64,000 bases of DNA from Planococcus plakortidis (GTDB lineage: Bacteria > Bacillota > Bacilli > Bacillales_A > Planococcaceae), in contig NZ_CP016539.2 in NCBI RefSeq assembly GCF_001687605.2, positions 2,696,501 through 2,760,500 on the forward strand, read 5' to 3'. Of the stretch, positions 43,166 through 53,601 are shown piece by piece. Every line of letters starts with the position of its first letter. The stretch's first letter is position 1. Below the pieces are notes generated by a model, which had not been told where the DNA came from, did no database searches, and saw only the letters and a list, made by a program, of their open reading frames with translations. The position numbers and the translations under genes were made by a program.

Positions 43166-44146
43166 TTATGGCGTGACGACTAATTTCCCGTATGTTTTTC
43201 GGCTGCCGAGCTGATCGAGTGCGTCGACGACCTCATCAAATGCAAATTCCTTATAGACAAGCGGCTTGATGGCCCCATTCTTGTACAGTTCCATCAACTC
43301 AAGATGGGCTTTCATCACTTGATCCGGCATCAAGTTGCGGAACAAGCCGAAATGGACACCGACAATCGAGTAGTTTTTGATCAAGGCATGGTTGGTCGGT
43401 GCATCGGCGATCCTTCCTCCCGCAAAACCGATGACCAAGATGCGCCCTTCAAAGGCGATGCATTTCCTTGAACGGTCGAACGTATCGCCGCCGACAGGGT
43501 CGAAAATGACATCTGCCCCTTTGCCCCCCGTCGCTTCTTTTACTTTCGGGACGAAATCCTCTTCGCGGTAATTGATGACGATATCCGCTCCCAGTTTTTT
43601 GCATATCGCAAGCTTATCCGCGCTTCCGGCAGTCGCGATGACGGTGGCACCTGCAGCTTTTCCGAGCTGGACCGCGGCAGACCCGACACCTCCCGATGCG
43701 GCATGGACAAGCAACACTTCGCCTTTTTTCAAATGCCCCGAACGGTGCAAGGCAAAATACGCTGTCTGGTACGTAATGAAAAGTGCTGACGCTTCCGCAT
43801 AGGAAAGCTCATCCGGAATCGGGAAGATCCCTTCCTGTTTGACGACCGCCCATTCGGCAAGGCCGCCGTTCGGCAACATCGGCGTCGCGAGAACCCGCTG
43901 GCCGATCTCGCCTTGCGTGCCTTCGCCGAGCGCTTCGATCGTCCCCGCAATCTCTGCCCCTGGGGTAAAGGGAAGTTCCGGACGTTCCTGGTATTTCCCT
44001 TGGCATTGCAGGATATCGAAAAAATTGAGCGCTGCCGCTTCCACTTTGATGAGCGCTTCCCCTTTGCCAGGCGTCGGCTTCGGCACTTCTTCAATCGCCA
44101 AAGCCTGTTCCGGGTCACCCAGCTCTGTCACTTGCCATGCTTTCAC
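43166..44146 (-). CDS. Quinone oxidoreductase-like protein (MDR family)
   Basis: A 326-residue zinc-free medium-chain reductase, paralogue of the gene at 31-32 kb. The NADPH loop is HAASGGVGSAAVQLGK, with PGAEIAGTIEALG in the substrate domain. The GTG at 44146 stands 8 nt from GGAG, while an ATG at 44152 is only 2 nt away, so GTG is preferred (product MKAWQVTELG). It probably reduces an unsaturated acyl or enone intermediate with NADPH. It is the third gene of the operon. Confidence 0.88.
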   Translation of the reverse strand: MKAWQVTELGDPEQALAIEEVPKPTPGKGEALIKVEAAALNFFDILQCQGKYQERPELPFTPGAEIAGTIEALGEGTQGEIGQRVLATPMLPNGGLAEWAVVKQEGIFPIPDELSYAEASALFITYQTAYFALHRSGHLKKGEVLLVHAASGGVGSAAVQLGKAAGATVIATAGSADKLAICKKLGADIVINYREEDFVPKVKEATGGKGADVIFDPVGGDTFDRSRKCIAFEGRILVIGFAGGRIADAPTNHALIKNYSIVGVHFGLFRNLMPDQVMKAHLELMELYKNGAIKPLVYKEFAFDEVVDALDQLGSRKTYGKLVVTP

Positions 44147-44180
44147 TGCCATCACTCCCATCCGCTTTATTTGTAACCTG

Positions 44181-45407
44181 TTATTGCCGTACTTCATTCG
44201 CCTTCAATTGCTCACGCAGTTCGAGGCGCCCGACATCACGCAAATGGACTTGGTCCGGCCCGTCGACAAGACGGAGCGTGCGTGCGTTGGCGTAATGTTC
44301 CGCAAGCGGGAAATCTTCTGTCAGTCCCGCTCCGCCGAATACCTGCATCGCACGGTCGATGACGTTGATCGATACGCGCGGTGCGGCGATCTTGATCATC
44401 GCGATTTCTTTGCGAGCAGCTTTCGCGCCGTGTTCGTCGATCTTGTGCGCGGCGTTCAAAGTCAACAAGCGTGCCTGTTCGATCTCGATGCGGCTTTCGG
44501 CGATGATTTCCTTGATGACGTCTTTTTCTGCCAATGTCGAACCGAAAGCGACGCGGCTTTCTGCCCGTCTGCACAATAATTCCAGCGCCCGTTCGGCAGC
44601 CCCGATTGCTCGCATGCAGTGATGGATACGCCCTGGCCCGAGGCGGCCTTGCGCGATTTCAAATCCTCTTCCTTCCCCAAGCAGCATATTGCTCGCCGGC
44701 ACGCGGACATTTTCGTAATGCACTTCCGCATGCCCTTGCGGCGCATCGTCATAGCCGAATACGGTAAGCGGACGGACGATTTTAACGCCCGGCGTATCGA
44801 ATGGCACGAGGATCATCGATTGCTGTTTATGCTTTTCCGCATCGGGATCGGTTTTCCCCATGACGATCGCGATGCTGCAACGCGGATCCATGGCGCCTGT
44901 CGTCCACCATTTCTTGGCGTTGATGACGTATTCATCACCGTCACGGACAATGCTGCTCTGGATATTGGTAGCATCGGATGAAGCGACATCAGGCTCTGTC
45001 ATGGAGAAGCATGAGCGGATCTCGCCATTCAATAAAGGCTCGAGCCATTGTTTTTTCTGCTCCTCCGTGCCGTATTTGACGAACACTTCCATATTGCCGG
45101 TATCCGGGGCGTTGCAGTTGAAGATTTCCGGAGCGATAAGTGAACGGCCCATAATTTCACATAAATGGGAATACTCGTAATTCGATAATCCTGCCCCGTA
45201 TTCCGGATGGTCGAGGAACAAGTTCCACAAGCCTTGCGCTTTCGCTTTTTGCTTCAGTTCTTCGATGATCGGCGGGATGGTCCAGCGATCGCTTGCGGTT
45301 TCCTTGTATTCTTTTACTGTCTGTTCAGCCGGATAGACATAATCATCCATGAATTTCAGCAGTTCTTGGCGTAATTGTTCCGCTTTTGGCGATAATTCCT
45401 TAAGCAT
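44181..45407 (-). CDS. Acyl-CoA dehydrogenase (ACAD10/11-like)
   Basis: A 408-residue FAD-dependent acyl-CoA dehydrogenase. The FAD/substrate signatures are [14 protein letters not shown] and [12 protein letters not shown] in the middle, and [29 protein letters not shown] near the end. The sequence style (about 400 residues, long helix before the C-terminal, [11 protein letters not shown]) is that of ACAD10/11 and LvaC-type enzymes rather than short-chain ACADs. It overlaps the CoA ligase end by 8 nt. A separate kinase-like protein in the same operon would be its partner. Confidence 0.92.
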   Translation of the reverse strand: MLKELSPKAEQLRQELLKFMDDYVYPAEQTVKEYKETASDRWTIPPIIEELKQKAKAQGLWNLFLDHPEYGAGLSNYEYSHLCEIMGRSLIAPEIFNCNAPDTGNMEVFVKYGTEEQKKQWLEPLLNGEIRSCFSMTEPDVASSDATNIQSSIVRDGDEYVINAKKWWTTGAMDPRCSIAIVMGKTDPDAEKHKQQSMILVPFDTPGVKIVRPLTVFGYDDAPQGHAEVHYENVRVPASNMLLGEGRGFEIAQGRLGPGRIHHCMRAIGAAERALELLCRRAESRVAFGSTLAEKDVIKEIIAESRIEIEQARLLTLNAAHKIDEHGAKAARKEIAMIKIAAPRVSINVIDRAMQVFGGAGLTEDFPLAEHYANARTLRLVDGPDQVHLRDVGRLELREQLKANEVRQ

Positions 45408-46989
45408 TTGATCGGCCCCCTGTTTCCTTTAATGTGTTTTTCAAGATCTTTCCCGACGCATTGCGCGGCAGGCTTTCCAATAGAACAAACTCTTCAGGTA
45501 CTTTGAATTTTGCAAGTGCCTCCTTGCAATGTGCCCGCAACTCCGAAAAGTCATTTGGATCGAGTGCCGGCCCCACCACAAAGGCTTTCACTTTCTCACC
45601 GAACACAGGATCCGGTTCCCCGATGACGGCTGCTTCGACGACGTCCGGATGGCTTTTCAGCACATCCTCCACTTCAATGGAAAAAATCTTCTCGCCGCCG
45701 CGGTTGATCATGTCTTTTTTGCGGTCGCGGATATAGACGTATCCATCCGCATCCATAATGCCGAGATCCCCCGAGTGCCAGTAACCGTCTGTAAAGCTGG
45801 ACTGGTTGGCAGCAGGATTGTCCCAATATTCCTTGATGACCATCGGCCCCTTGATATACAATTCGCCGGATTCCCCGGCCGGCACCTTGCGTCCTTCCGG
45901 GTCGACGATCTTGATGTCTGCGACGTCCACAGGCAAGCCGACCGACATCACTTTGGACTCTGGATAGCTCACCGGCATCAAGGTAGCGGGAGATGTGGTT
46001 TCCGTTGCGCCATATGCATTGTGGAGCTGTGCATTCGGGAACGCGTCTTTCAGCATCTGGAAGGTCTGCTGGTAGATCGGGGAACCGCCGAACGCCACTT
46101 TCTTCACAAATCCGAACGAATGCTTCTGGAATTCCTCGCTCGTCGACATCATGATGAAAATGGTCGGCACATTGAACAGGAAATTGATTTCGTGCTTCAA
46201 GATCAGCTGGATATAAGTTTCGTTCTGATAGCGTTTCATGCTGTAGACCGTACCGCCGATGTAAAACATATGGAGCAGCTGCCCGACGAGCCCTGTCACG
46301 TGGAACATCGGGACAGCGACCAGCGTTTTCATCGAATCGTCGGTCTCGAAGCGGCGTTTGTAGTTCATCACGCTATGCACGGCGTTGATATGTGCCAGCA
46401 CCGCGCCTTTAGGGCGGCCTGTCGTCCCGGATGTATAGAGGATGAACGCGCCGTCCCCTTCATCGATGGCTGCCTGTTCAAATGATGCTGAATCGTCCAT
46501 CAGTTGCCGATAGGAGTTTTCACCACCGATTACAAAAAGTCCCGGTAGTTCAGCGTCCTGCAACCCATTGTTATGGACGGCTTCGTTCACCTTTTCCGCG
46601 TATTCCGATTCACAGATCAATAGCTTTGGCTTGGAATGCCCGATAATGTATCGAAGCTCTTCGACTTGTAGCTTGACATTGATCGGCACCATGATCGCCC
46701 CAGCCTTCGCGCAGGCGAAGACGACTACCGGGAATTCGGCGCAATTTCCGATCACTGCCCCTACCCGGTCGCCTACTTGGATGCCGCGCTTCTGGAGATT
46801 GGCGGCCAGCACAGTCGATTGCGCATCAAGTTCAAGATAGCTTAACGTACGCTCTTCCGTAACGACCGCTTGTTTTTCACCGAAACGTGCCACCGTATCT
46901 TTAAGCAATTGGCCGATTGTCGAAGGACGCTCCGCAAACACTTTTACTTCCGGACGCCCGAAAAGTTCTATCGTATCAATAGCTCCCAA
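45400..46989 (-). CDS. Acyl-CoA synthetase (AMP-dependent ligase)
   Basis: A 529-residue ligase that activates a carboxylic acid to its CoA thioester using ATP. The AMP-binding motif is [17 protein letters not shown], with NAYGATETT and the hinge/Lys region [19 protein letters not shown], ending in [11 protein letters not shown] (catalytic Lys). The longer in-frame TTG at 47007 has no site; AAAGGGGG lies 7 nt before the TTG at 46989, which I chose. It opens the long catabolic operon and probably decides its substrate. Confidence 0.92.
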   Translation of the reverse strand: MGAIDTIELFGRPEVKVFAERPSTIGQLLKDTVARFGEKQAVVTEERTLSYLELDAQSTVLAANLQKRGIQVGDRVGAVIGNCAEFPVVVFACAKAGAIMVPINVKLQVEELRYIIGHSKPKLLICESEYAEKVNEAVHNNGLQDAELPGLFVIGGENSYRQLMDDSASFEQAAIDEGDGAFILYTSGTTGRPKGAVLAHINAVHSVMNYKRRFETDDSMKTLVAVPMFHVTGLVGQLLHMFYIGGTVYSMKRYQNETYIQLILKHEINFLFNVPTIFIMMSTSEEFQKHSFGFVKKVAFGGSPIYQQTFQMLKDAFPNAQLHNAYGATETTSPATLMPVSYPESKVMSVGLPVDVADIKIVDPEGRKVPAGESGELYIKGPMVIKEYWDNPAANQSSFTDGYWHSGDLGIMDADGYVYIRDRKKDMINRGGEKIFSIEVEDVLKSHPDVVEAAVIGEPDPVFGEKVKAFVVGPALDPNDFSELRAHCKEALAKFKVPEEFVLLESLPRNASGKILKNTLKETGGRSNA

Positions 46990-47013
46990 CCGAAAGCCCC
47001 CTTTCAAATGAAA

Positions 47014-47027
47014 TGTAAGCCCTTACA
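47014..47027 (-). promoter_or_regulatory. cre-like site in the ligase operon leader
   Basis: TGTAAGGGCTTACA on the minus strand (TGTAAGCCCTTACA on the other) is a palindromic cre variant with one centre change. It lies about 50 nt after the predicted transcription start. Confidence 0.6.
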
Positions 47028-47082
47028 ATCTTCTTAAAAAAATTAAACTTTTCGGTCATTTATTAAACATTGATTCAAAAAA

Positions 47083-47111
47083 AGTATACGTTTTATCTTT
47101 TTGAATTACAA
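47083..47111 (-). promoter_or_regulatory. Putative promoter of the long catabolic operon
   Basis: On the minus strand TTGTAA (47106-47111), a 17-nt spacer and TATACT (47083-47088) lie in an AT-rich gap about 95 nt before the ligase start. Confidence 0.5.
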
Positions 47112-47155
47112 GTTAATTTTTAAATTATTTTAAATATTCTTTTTATTGTTATCGT

Positions 47156-47189
47156 AAAAAAACTTCTGCCCATTACGGGACAGAAGTTG
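47156..47189 (-). terminator. Terminator of the YebC-like gene
   Basis: AACTTCTGTCCC and GGGCAGAAGTT form a hairpin followed by TTTTTTT on the minus strand. Confidence 0.85.
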
Positions 47190-47207
47190 AATGATTTATG
47201 GAATCTC

Positions 47208-47924
47208 CTACGCCAAGTCGACATTATGGTAGACTTGCTGGACATCTTCGAGATCTTCGATGGCATCGATCATCTTTTCGAATTGTGCCTGGTCTTCTTC
47301 CGATAGCGGCAATTCGTTCTGCGGAAGCATCGTCAATTCGGCGACCGTGAAGTCCGTTACGCCATCCGCTTTGAACGCTTCCTGCACGAGATGGAATTGA
47401 TCCGGTTCTGCATAGACGATGACGGTGCCTTCCTCTTCGAGAATGTCGCGCACGTCAATATCCGCTTCCATCAATAGTTCCAATGCTTCATCGGCCGTCT
47501 TGCCTTCTACGCCGATCACTGCCGTGTGGTCGAACATATAGGCTACCGATCCGCTGACACCCATATTGCCGCCATTTTTGCCGAATGCTGCACGCACGTC
47601 GGAAGCGGTGCGGTTAACATTATTGGTCAAGGTATCGACGATGACCATTGAACCGTTCGGCCCGAAGCCTTCGTAGCGCAACTCGTCGTAGTTCTCTTCC
47701 GATCCGCCTTTAGCTTTTTCGACGGCGCGGTCGATGATGGCTCTTGGCACGTTATAGGTCTTCGCCCGCTCCAACACGACTTTCAATGCTTGGTTTGACT
47801 CCGGGTCCGGTTCGCCCTGCTTGGCGGCTACATATATTTCACGTCCGAATTTCGCATAGATTCGGCTTGTGTTGGCATCTTTGGAAGCTTTTTTTTCTTT
47901 GATATTATTCCATTTGCGTCCCAT
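47208..47924 (-). CDS. YebC/PmpR/YeeN-family protein
   Basis: A 238-residue member of the YebC family, in the shorter YeeN-like group that starts [18 protein letters not shown]. Blocks such as [39 protein letters not shown] and [15 protein letters not shown] are present, and the C-terminus is acidic. Older annotation calls these transcriptional regulators; recent work points to a role in translation of difficult peptides. It is a single gene, with GAAGGAAT upstream of the ATG. Confidence 0.93.
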   Translation of the reverse strand: MGRKWNNIKEKKASKDANTSRIYAKFGREIYVAAKQGEPDPESNQALKVVLERAKTYNVPRAIIDRAVEKAKGGSEENYDELRYEGFGPNGSMVIVDTLTNNVNRTASDVRAAFGKNGGNMGVSGSVAYMFDHTAVIGVEGKTADEALELLMEADIDVRDILEEEGTVIVYAEPDQFHLVQEAFKADGVTDFTVAELTMLPQNELPLSEEDQAQFEKMIDAIEDLEDVQQVYHNVDLA

Positions 47925-48056
47925 TGTTATTCCTTCTTTCTCAAATTTCTTTCGATGAAGAACATCATTTCATCCTATTATAATACAATACCTTCCGCTC
48001 TTTCGACCTTCAGCTTTAAAAAACCATCTTCCTCCGCTTATTTTCCCTGCCATACT

Positions 48057-48107
48057 AAAAAAAGCCTTGCCTCTCCGGGTCATAAAAATCCCACGGACAG
48101 ACAAAGC
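48057..48107 (-). terminator. Imperfect terminator of nos
   Basis: An interrupted hairpin (GCTTTGTCTGTCCG with CGGAGAGGCAAGGC) ends in TTTTTTT on the minus strand. Confidence 0.6.
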
Positions 48108-48117
48108 GATTTTGGTT

Positions 48118-49215
48118 TCATTCTCCATAAGGGGCTTGCTGGTAAAAATAATTCGGTTTGACGACGTCATTTTTATATGGCTTATGGAAAATATGCGTTG
48201 TGGCCGGCGACACCGGCGGGATGAGCCATGCCCAATTCCCAGTGACTTTGCGGCCTTCCCGCTCCTCGATTTTCTCGAAATTCCTGAACTGTTTGGCGGC
48301 GGTATGGTGGTCGACGATGGTCACGCCCGCCTCTGCAAATGACTCAAGCACCGCCACGTTCAATTCGACGAGCGCTTTATCTTTCCATAGCGTCCGCTGC
48401 GAACCCGTGTCGAGCCCCATGATTTTCGCCATTGTCGGCAACAGGTCATAGCGGTCTTCGTCGGCTAAATTGCGTGCGCCGATTTCCGTTCCCATATACC
48501 AGCCGTTAAAAGGCGCCATGCCGTATTCAATGCCGCCGATTTCGAGTTTCATATCGGAGATGAGCGGCACCGCATACCATTTCACCCCGAGTTCTGCCAT
48601 TTCCGGCCAGTCAGGATGGCCGATCGCCACTTCAGGCTTGGCGTCATCCGGCAGCTCGAACCATTTCGGCTGCTTGCCGGCTTCGCCGATCACCACGGGC
48701 AATAGGTCGAATCCGCTGCCTGCACCTCTCCATCCCAGCGCTTCGCATTGTTTGGTAAATGCAAGAGACGAAGAGTCCCCTACGAGCCGGCCGCCCTGCT
48801 CATATCCTGCATAGCGCAATAATTGATGGTTCCAGATGCGCATCCCGCTTTGGTCTGATTGCTTGAAAACCGTAATGGCCGGGCGGATTTGCCCTCCGTT
48901 GAATGCAAAGCGCAAATGGCGGACAATGGCCGAGAATACTTGTTCTTCCGTTTCCGCTTCACGCTCATCAAAAATCTCCAATGTCTGCCAAAACAAACGC
49001 CCGATGCAGCGATTATTATTGCGCCACGCCATACGCGCCCCGTGCTGTAATTCTTCCTTAGTATGTAAATAGCTGCCGGTAGAGTCGATTTCCCGTTCAA
49101 TCTCGGCTACACGGCGACGGATTTCCTGTTCACTTTTTCCTAATTCCACATAGCAAGTTTCAATGAAATGAGCGGCCTCTTCCACTAGAAGAGTGCTTTC
49201 TGTTAGCTTTTCCAT
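48118..49215 (-). CDS. nos: Nitric oxide synthase oxygenase domain
   Basis: A 365-residue bacterial NOS that makes nitric oxide from L-arginine with haem, tetrahydropterin and a borrowed reductase. The haem-thiolate Cys70 lies in AWRNNNRCIGR. Substrate and haem blocks IGGIEYGMAPFNGWYMGTEIGARN and TVVDHHTAA-like IVDHHTAAKQF are present. There is no fused reductase domain, as usual in Bacillales. The frame starts at a GTG, but GGGAG lies 8 nt before the ATG at 49215. In Bacillus and Staphylococcus the NO made gives protection against oxidative stress. Confidence 0.96.
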   Translation of the reverse strand: MEKLTESTLLVEEAAHFIETCYVELGKSEQEIRRRVAEIEREIDSTGSYLHTKEELQHGARMAWRNNNRCIGRLFWQTLEIFDEREAETEEQVFSAIVRHLRFAFNGGQIRPAITVFKQSDQSGMRIWNHQLLRYAGYEQGGRLVGDSSSLAFTKQCEALGWRGAGSGFDLLPVVIGEAGKQPKWFELPDDAKPEVAIGHPDWPEMAELGVKWYAVPLISDMKLEIGGIEYGMAPFNGWYMGTEIGARNLADEDRYDLLPTMAKIMGLDTGSQRTLWKDKALVELNVAVLESFAEAGVTIVDHHTAAKQFRNFEKIEEREGRKVTGNWAWLIPPVSPATTHIFHKPYKNDVVKPNYFYQQAPYGE

Positions 49216-49434
49216 GCATTTCACTCCCTTCCGTACATCGTACCACCAGAAACCGGCAGCGAAAGGCGGATTTGTGACAACTCTTTGATTTTCAGCCGCG
49301 CTTTAGTACACTATATAGAATGAATTAAACATTTCGACAATTAAAAGAGGATGATGAATTCGCTCCAGGCGGACGCTTTCCACTTTTAAATATAATCCAT
49401 CTACTTAATACAAAATACAAGGGAGCTGCGCGAT

Positions 49435-50235
49435 ATGGTGAAAGCGATTTTCTTTGATTTGGACGATACTTTATTATGGGATCGGCAAAGCGTGAAAGAA
49501 GCCTTCCGTGAAACATGCGAATGGGCAGCGGAACAAGCAGGCGCCGATTGCAGCGGATTGGAGCAGGCGGTCCGGGAAGAAGCACGAAAACTTTATGCAG
49601 GCTACCCGACACATGGTTTTACGCAAATGATCGGCATCAATCCGTTCGAAGGGCTGTGGGGGCGTTTCGATGATCCGGGAGACGATTTTCAGCGACTGAA
49701 AGAAGTCGCCCCAGGCTATCAGAAAGAAGCCTGGACGCTCGGGCTGAAACGCCTCGGCATCGATGATCCGGAATTGGGCAAACGGCTTGCCGAATATTTT
49801 CCGGAAGCCAGGAAACGCAACCCCCTTCTCTACGAAGACAGTTTGGAAGTGCTCGATCAATTGAAAGGCCGTTTCGATTTATTGCTGTTGACGAATGGCT
49901 CGCCCAGCCTGCAACAGATCAAGCTTGACATCACGCCGGAAATCGCGCCGTACTTCGACCACATCGTCATCTCCGGTGCATTCGGGCGCGGCAAGCCCGA
50001 TGCTTCGATCTTCGAGCATGCCTTATCGAAGTTCGGCTATCGCCCGGAAGAGGTATTGATGGTCGGCGACAATCCGTTAACCGATATCCTCGGCGCTGAG
50101 CGTGCCGGCATCCCGTCTGTCTGGTTGAACCGGGAGCAAAGCATGCCCCATGAAACGGTTGCCGCGACTTACGAAATTAAAGACCTGCGAGAGCTATTGC
50201 CCCTGCTCGATAAGCTGGAAACCGCATCTGTATAG
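49435..50235 (+). CDS. HAD-superfamily hydrolase
   Basis: A 266-residue cytosolic HAD phosphatase. Motif I is FFDLDDTLLW (nucleophilic Asp), motif II is LLLTNGSPS, motif III lies around HIVISGAFGRGKPDASIF and motif IV is VLMVGDNPLTDILGAE. It has the alpha-helical cap of the YsaA/phosphoglycolate-like groups, but the substrate cannot be read from sequence. GGGAG precedes the ATG. A convergent terminator separates it from serA, so it may or may not relate to serine metabolism (phosphoserine phosphatase would be an attractive guess). Confidence 0.9.
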   Translation: MVKAIFFDLDDTLLWDRQSVKEAFRETCEWAAEQAGADCSGLEQAVREEARKLYAGYPTHGFTQMIGINPFEGLWGRFDDPGDDFQRLKEVAPGYQKEAWTLGLKRLGIDDPELGKRLAEYFPEARKRNPLLYEDSLEVLDQLKGRFDLLLLTNGSPSLQQIKLDITPEIAPYFDHIVISGAFGRGKPDASIFEHALSKFGYRPEEVLMVGDNPLTDILGAERAGIPSVWLNREQSMPHETVAATYEIKDLRELLPLLDKLETASV

Positions 50236-50236
50236 G

Positions 50237-50293
50237 AAAAGCGCCCTTCCCGGTTGGCCTGTTGGCACATTCGGGAAGGGCGCTTTAGTTTTT
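50237..50293. terminator. Bidirectional terminator between HAD gene and serA
   Basis: AAAGCGCCCTTCCCG pairs with CGGGAAGGGCGCTTT around a loop of about 20 nt. It has T-rich tracts on both outer sides. Confidence 0.85.
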
Positions 50294-51878
50294 ATAGGTC
50301 GATTGCCGTGACGCTTTCGATTTCTTCGAGTTTCTTCAATTCTTCCAGATCTTCGGGGTCGGCGTGCTTGTCGATCGACAGCATCATGATCGCGTCACCG
50401 CCGATATTCGAACGCCCTACCTGCATCGTCGCGATATTGATGTCTTCTGCCCCGAGCAATGTGCCGACGCGTCCGATGACGCCTGGACGGTCATTATGGC
50501 GGATGAACAACAGGTGGCCGTTCGGCAGGAAATCGACGATGTAATCGTCGACTTTGACGATGCGCGCGCCTTGGCCGTTCAACAGTGTGCCCGAGGCTTT
50601 CCGCGTGCCGCTCTGCGTTTTCACTTCAACGGTGATGAGGTTGGTGAAGCCGCGCGATTCGGTCGATTTGTGTTCATTGACATGGATGCCTTTTTGATTG
50701 GCGATATACATCGCATTGACATCGTTGACGTGTTTGCCTAGATGGCGCTTGAGCATCCCCTTGAGCATATTGCGTGTCAATGGCCCGACTTCCAGGTTGG
50801 CGAGTTCGCCTGAATAATAGACGTTCACTTCATCAGCCGTTTCACCCGTCAAGTCAGTGAGGAACGTACCGATGCGTTCAGCCAGGTCGAAATACGGCTC
50901 GATGCGTTTCATGATTTCTTTCGGCACAGAAGGCAAGTTCACCGAATTGCGGACTGTTCCGTATTTGACGAAGCTGACAACATCTTGGCTGACATCGACC
51001 GCGACGCTTTCCTGTGCCTCGAATGTGCTAGCCCCAAGGTGCGGTGTCGCGATGACTTGCGGCAATTCCAGCAAGCGGAAATCGACCAACGGTTCCTGTT
51101 CGAACACATCGAGTGCTGCGCCTGCCACTTTGCCGGACTTCACCGCATCATATAAGGCATTTTCGTCGATGATGCCGCCGCGTGCACAGTTGATGATCTG
51201 CACGCCGTCTTTCATCACTTGAAAGGCTTCCGCATTGATTAAGTGCTTCGTTTCTTTCAGTAGCGGCGTGTGGACCGTAACAAAGTCAGCCGCTTTCAAG
51301 ACATCTTCCACCGAACCGAAATCGACGCCGAGTTTTTCCGCTTTTTCAGCAGTTAGGAATGGATCATAGGCGATGATGTTCATGCGCTGGCCCTTGGCGC
51401 GCGCTGCCACTTCCTGTCCGATGCGGCCGAAGCCGACGACGCCGAGCGTCTTGTTTTTCAACTCGACACCGACATAGGATTTGCGGTCCCATTTGCCCTG
51501 TTTCAGCGAGTTATAGGCTTGCGGGATTTTGCGCGCCATCCCCATGAGCATCGCCATCGTATGTTCCGCCGCGGAGTTGGTGTTGCCGTCCGGTGCGTTG
51601 ACGACAATGATGCCGTGCTCGGTTGCCGCTTCCAAATCGATGTTGTCGACCCCGACGCCTGCACGCCCGATGATTTTCAAATTGGACGCTTTCTCGATGA
51701 GTTCACGCGTCACTTGCGTTTGGCTGCGGACGAGCAAGGCATCGAAACCATCGATGCGTTCGCCAAGTTCCGCTTCAGATAAATTCGTCTCCATGACGAT
51801 GTTGATGCCGTCGGCGTGGCGCAGCGGATAAACACCTTCTTCAGATAAAGGATCGCTGATCAGTACGTGGAATGTCAT
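50292..51878 (-). CDS. serA: D-3-phosphoglycerate dehydrogenase
   Basis: A 528-residue enzyme for the first step of serine synthesis. It has the substrate and NAD domain ([28 protein letters not shown]), the catalytic Arg/Glu/His pattern in the middle, an intervening domain and a C-terminal ACT domain that usually senses serine ([18 protein letters not shown]). The length matches long bacterial SerA proteins. Its ATG overlaps the stop of the aminotransferase gene as TAATG. It is controlled by the serine T-box upstream of that gene. Confidence 0.96.
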   Translation of the reverse strand: MTFHVLISDPLSEEGVYPLRHADGINIVMETNLSEAELGERIDGFDALLVRSQTQVTRELIEKASNLKIIGRAGVGVDNIDLEAATEHGIIVVNAPDGNTNSAAEHTMAMLMGMARKIPQAYNSLKQGKWDRKSYVGVELKNKTLGVVGFGRIGQEVAARAKGQRMNIIAYDPFLTAEKAEKLGVDFGSVEDVLKAADFVTVHTPLLKETKHLINAEAFQVMKDGVQIINCARGGIIDENALYDAVKSGKVAGAALDVFEQEPLVDFRLLELPQVIATPHLGASTFEAQESVAVDVSQDVVSFVKYGTVRNSVNLPSVPKEIMKRIEPYFDLAERIGTFLTDLTGETADEVNVYYSGELANLEVGPLTRNMLKGMLKRHLGKHVNDVNAMYIANQKGIHVNEHKSTESRGFTNLITVEVKTQSGTRKASGTLLNGQGARIVKVDDYIVDFLPNGHLLFIRHNDRPGVIGRVGTLLGAEDINIATMQVGRSNIGGDAIMMLSIDKHADPEDLEELKKLEEIESVTAIDL

Positions 51879-53035
51879 TATTTATCCTTCCCTTCCAAAA
51901 AGACTTGCTGCGCGGCTGCGATGCCTGCGCCGAGCATAATATCTTGCCCAAGTTTTTTCAAGACGACTTCCGATGCGGCGAGCGCCTGCAGCACTTCCGC
52001 CGGGGAGCAATAGCCCATATGGCCGATGCGGAAAATCGTTTTTGCGAGATGCTGCTGGCCTCCCGCAAATTCGATCGCAAACTCTTCTTTTAGCACTTTG
52101 CGGAATTGTTCCGCATCGAAATGTTCCGGATAGACCGCGGTAACGGTTGGCGATGCATCCTCGTCGCTCGTCAATAAGCGGACGTTCAGCGCCTTGAATG
52201 CAGCGCGCGTCATGTCGCGCATCAATCGGTGGCGGCGGTAGACGTTTTCCAGCCCTTCTTCTTCCAATAAATTCAGCACTTGCTGCAAACCATACAGAAT
52301 GGAGATCGCTGGCGTAAACGGCGTCGTGTCTTTTTCGATATTGTCGCGGTGTTTGACCAGATCCAAGTAGAAGCGTGGCTGCGGGTTGGCTTCGATTTTC
52401 TTCCACGCCCGCTTGCTCACTGCGATGAACGCGAGCCCTGCCGGCAGCATGAACGCTTTTTGCGAGCCTGTGACGACCACATCGACGCCCCATTTGTCCA
52501 TTTCCGTTTCCGTTCCCGCTACACATGAGACGCCGTCGACGACGATCAGCGCATCCGATACTTGTTTGACTGTCTCGGCAAGTTCTTTAACAGGGTTCAA
52601 GACACCGGTTGAGGTTTCACAGAATGTAGAGAAAATGACACGGATTTCGGGATGCTCGCCGAGGAAATTTTTCACGGCTTCGGGATCCACCGCTTGTCCC
52701 CATTCCACATTGAATACATGGGTCGCAATTCCATAAGCCTGGCAGATTTTAGCGAAACGGTCCCCGAACGCCCCCGTAACCAGCACCAGCACTTCGTCGC
52801 CCGGCGCCACCGTATTGACTACTGCACTTTCGAGGGCGGATGTGCCACTGCCTGTCAAAATCATCACTTCTTCTTTTGTGCCAAATACTTTTTTCAATTT
52901 CGGGCGGATATCTCTGATCAATGCATACGTACTTTCCCCGCGATGCCCGATCATCGGCTGTGCCATGGCACGCCCTACGCTCGGCGGAATCGGTGTCGGT
53001 CCTGGAATTCGTAAAATTTGTTGGTCTGTCAGCAT
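51878..53035 (-). CDS. Class V aminotransferase, serine-pyruvate/alanine-glyoxylate type
   Basis: A 385-residue PLP enzyme. The family start LRIPGPTPIPP and the PLP-lysine region VVTGSQKAFMLPAGLAFI are clear, with TGSGTSALESAV for PLP phosphate. It belongs to the alanine-glyoxylate/serine-pyruvate aminotransferase group. Being coupled to serA and behind a serine T-box, it probably makes phosphoserine or serine in place of SerC; this is inferred from context. A longer frame begins inside the T-box, but AAAGGGGAC precedes the ATG at 53035. Confidence 0.93.
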   Translation of the reverse strand: MLTDQQILRIPGPTPIPPSVGRAMAQPMIGHRGESTYALIRDIRPKLKKVFGTKEEVMILTGSGTSALESAVVNTVAPGDEVLVLVTGAFGDRFAKICQAYGIATHVFNVEWGQAVDPEAVKNFLGEHPEIRVIFSTFCETSTGVLNPVKELAETVKQVSDALIVVDGVSCVAGTETEMDKWGVDVVVTGSQKAFMLPAGLAFIAVSKRAWKKIEANPQPRFYLDLVKHRDNIEKDTTPFTPAISILYGLQQVLNLLEEEGLENVYRRHRLMRDMTRAAFKALNVRLLTSDEDASPTVTAVYPEHFDAEQFRKVLKEEFAIEFAGGQQHLAKTIFRIGHMGYCSPAEVLQALAASEVVLKKLGQDIMLGAGIAAAQQVFLEGKDK

Positions 53036-53084
53036 GATAATGTCCCCTTTCGATTTGAAAAAATCATTCTGGAAATTTTTATAC

Positions 53085-53355
53085 AAAAAAAGACTCTGCG
53101 CCCCACATCCAAGATGCAAGGGGCGAAGAGTCTCTAGTCGCGGTACCACCCTAATTCACTGCCCAACTTGCAGGCAGCCTCATTAATATCATGCGTAACG
53201 GGCATAAAGCGGATGGGCCTACTATAATTTCAGCACATCTATTCGGGAGTGCTGCCAAATGCCGGGACCACTGATTCGCACCACCCATCAGCTCTCTTTG
53301 GATCCCTTTGCGTTTAGCCTATCTCCGTCGCAATAGTTGATCGATATAATTGAAT
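53085..53355 (-). promoter_or_regulatory. Serine T-box riboswitch
   Basis: The T-box signature GGGTGGTACCGCG (53139-53151) is followed by the terminator hairpin GACTCTTCGCCCC/GGGGCGCAGAGTC (53092-53132) and seven T. Upstream, stem I can be drawn with GCTAAACGC/GCATTTGGC above and CGGAG/CTCCCG below. This places AGC (53251-53253), a serine codon followed by A, in the specifier loop. Uncharged tRNA-Ser should allow readthrough into the aminotransferase-serA operon. Confidence 0.9.
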
Positions 53356-53362
53356 TGAGTCC

Positions 53363-53391
53363 ATCATATATAGGGAAAAAACTATTGTCAA
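53363..53391 (-). promoter_or_regulatory. Promoter of the T-box-serA operon
   Basis: TTGACA (53386-53391), a 17-nt spacer and TATGAT (53363-53368), read on the minus strand. Confidence 0.8.
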
Positions 53392-53601
53392 TATATAAAA
53401 AATATTGAGATTTCTTTGCAAACGTTTCCAATGCCGCCGCTACTGCAGGCATTGCAGCAAAAAATTTTCTTTTTACTCCTCTTCTCTTCCAGAGAATTCC
53501 GCATTCGGCGACGGCTCGCTTTCGATGGCCCGCGCATGCCACGATCCGGCATTTTGCGTATAATGAAAAGAGCTTCCCTTTTCTTTTGTTGCATTTTTCA
53601 G

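Noticed and set aside
47030..47080. Possible FadR-like site in the ligase leader (TGAATCAATG... TAAATGACC)
   Set aside because: The inverted repeat is too poor compared with the known Bacillus FadR consensus.
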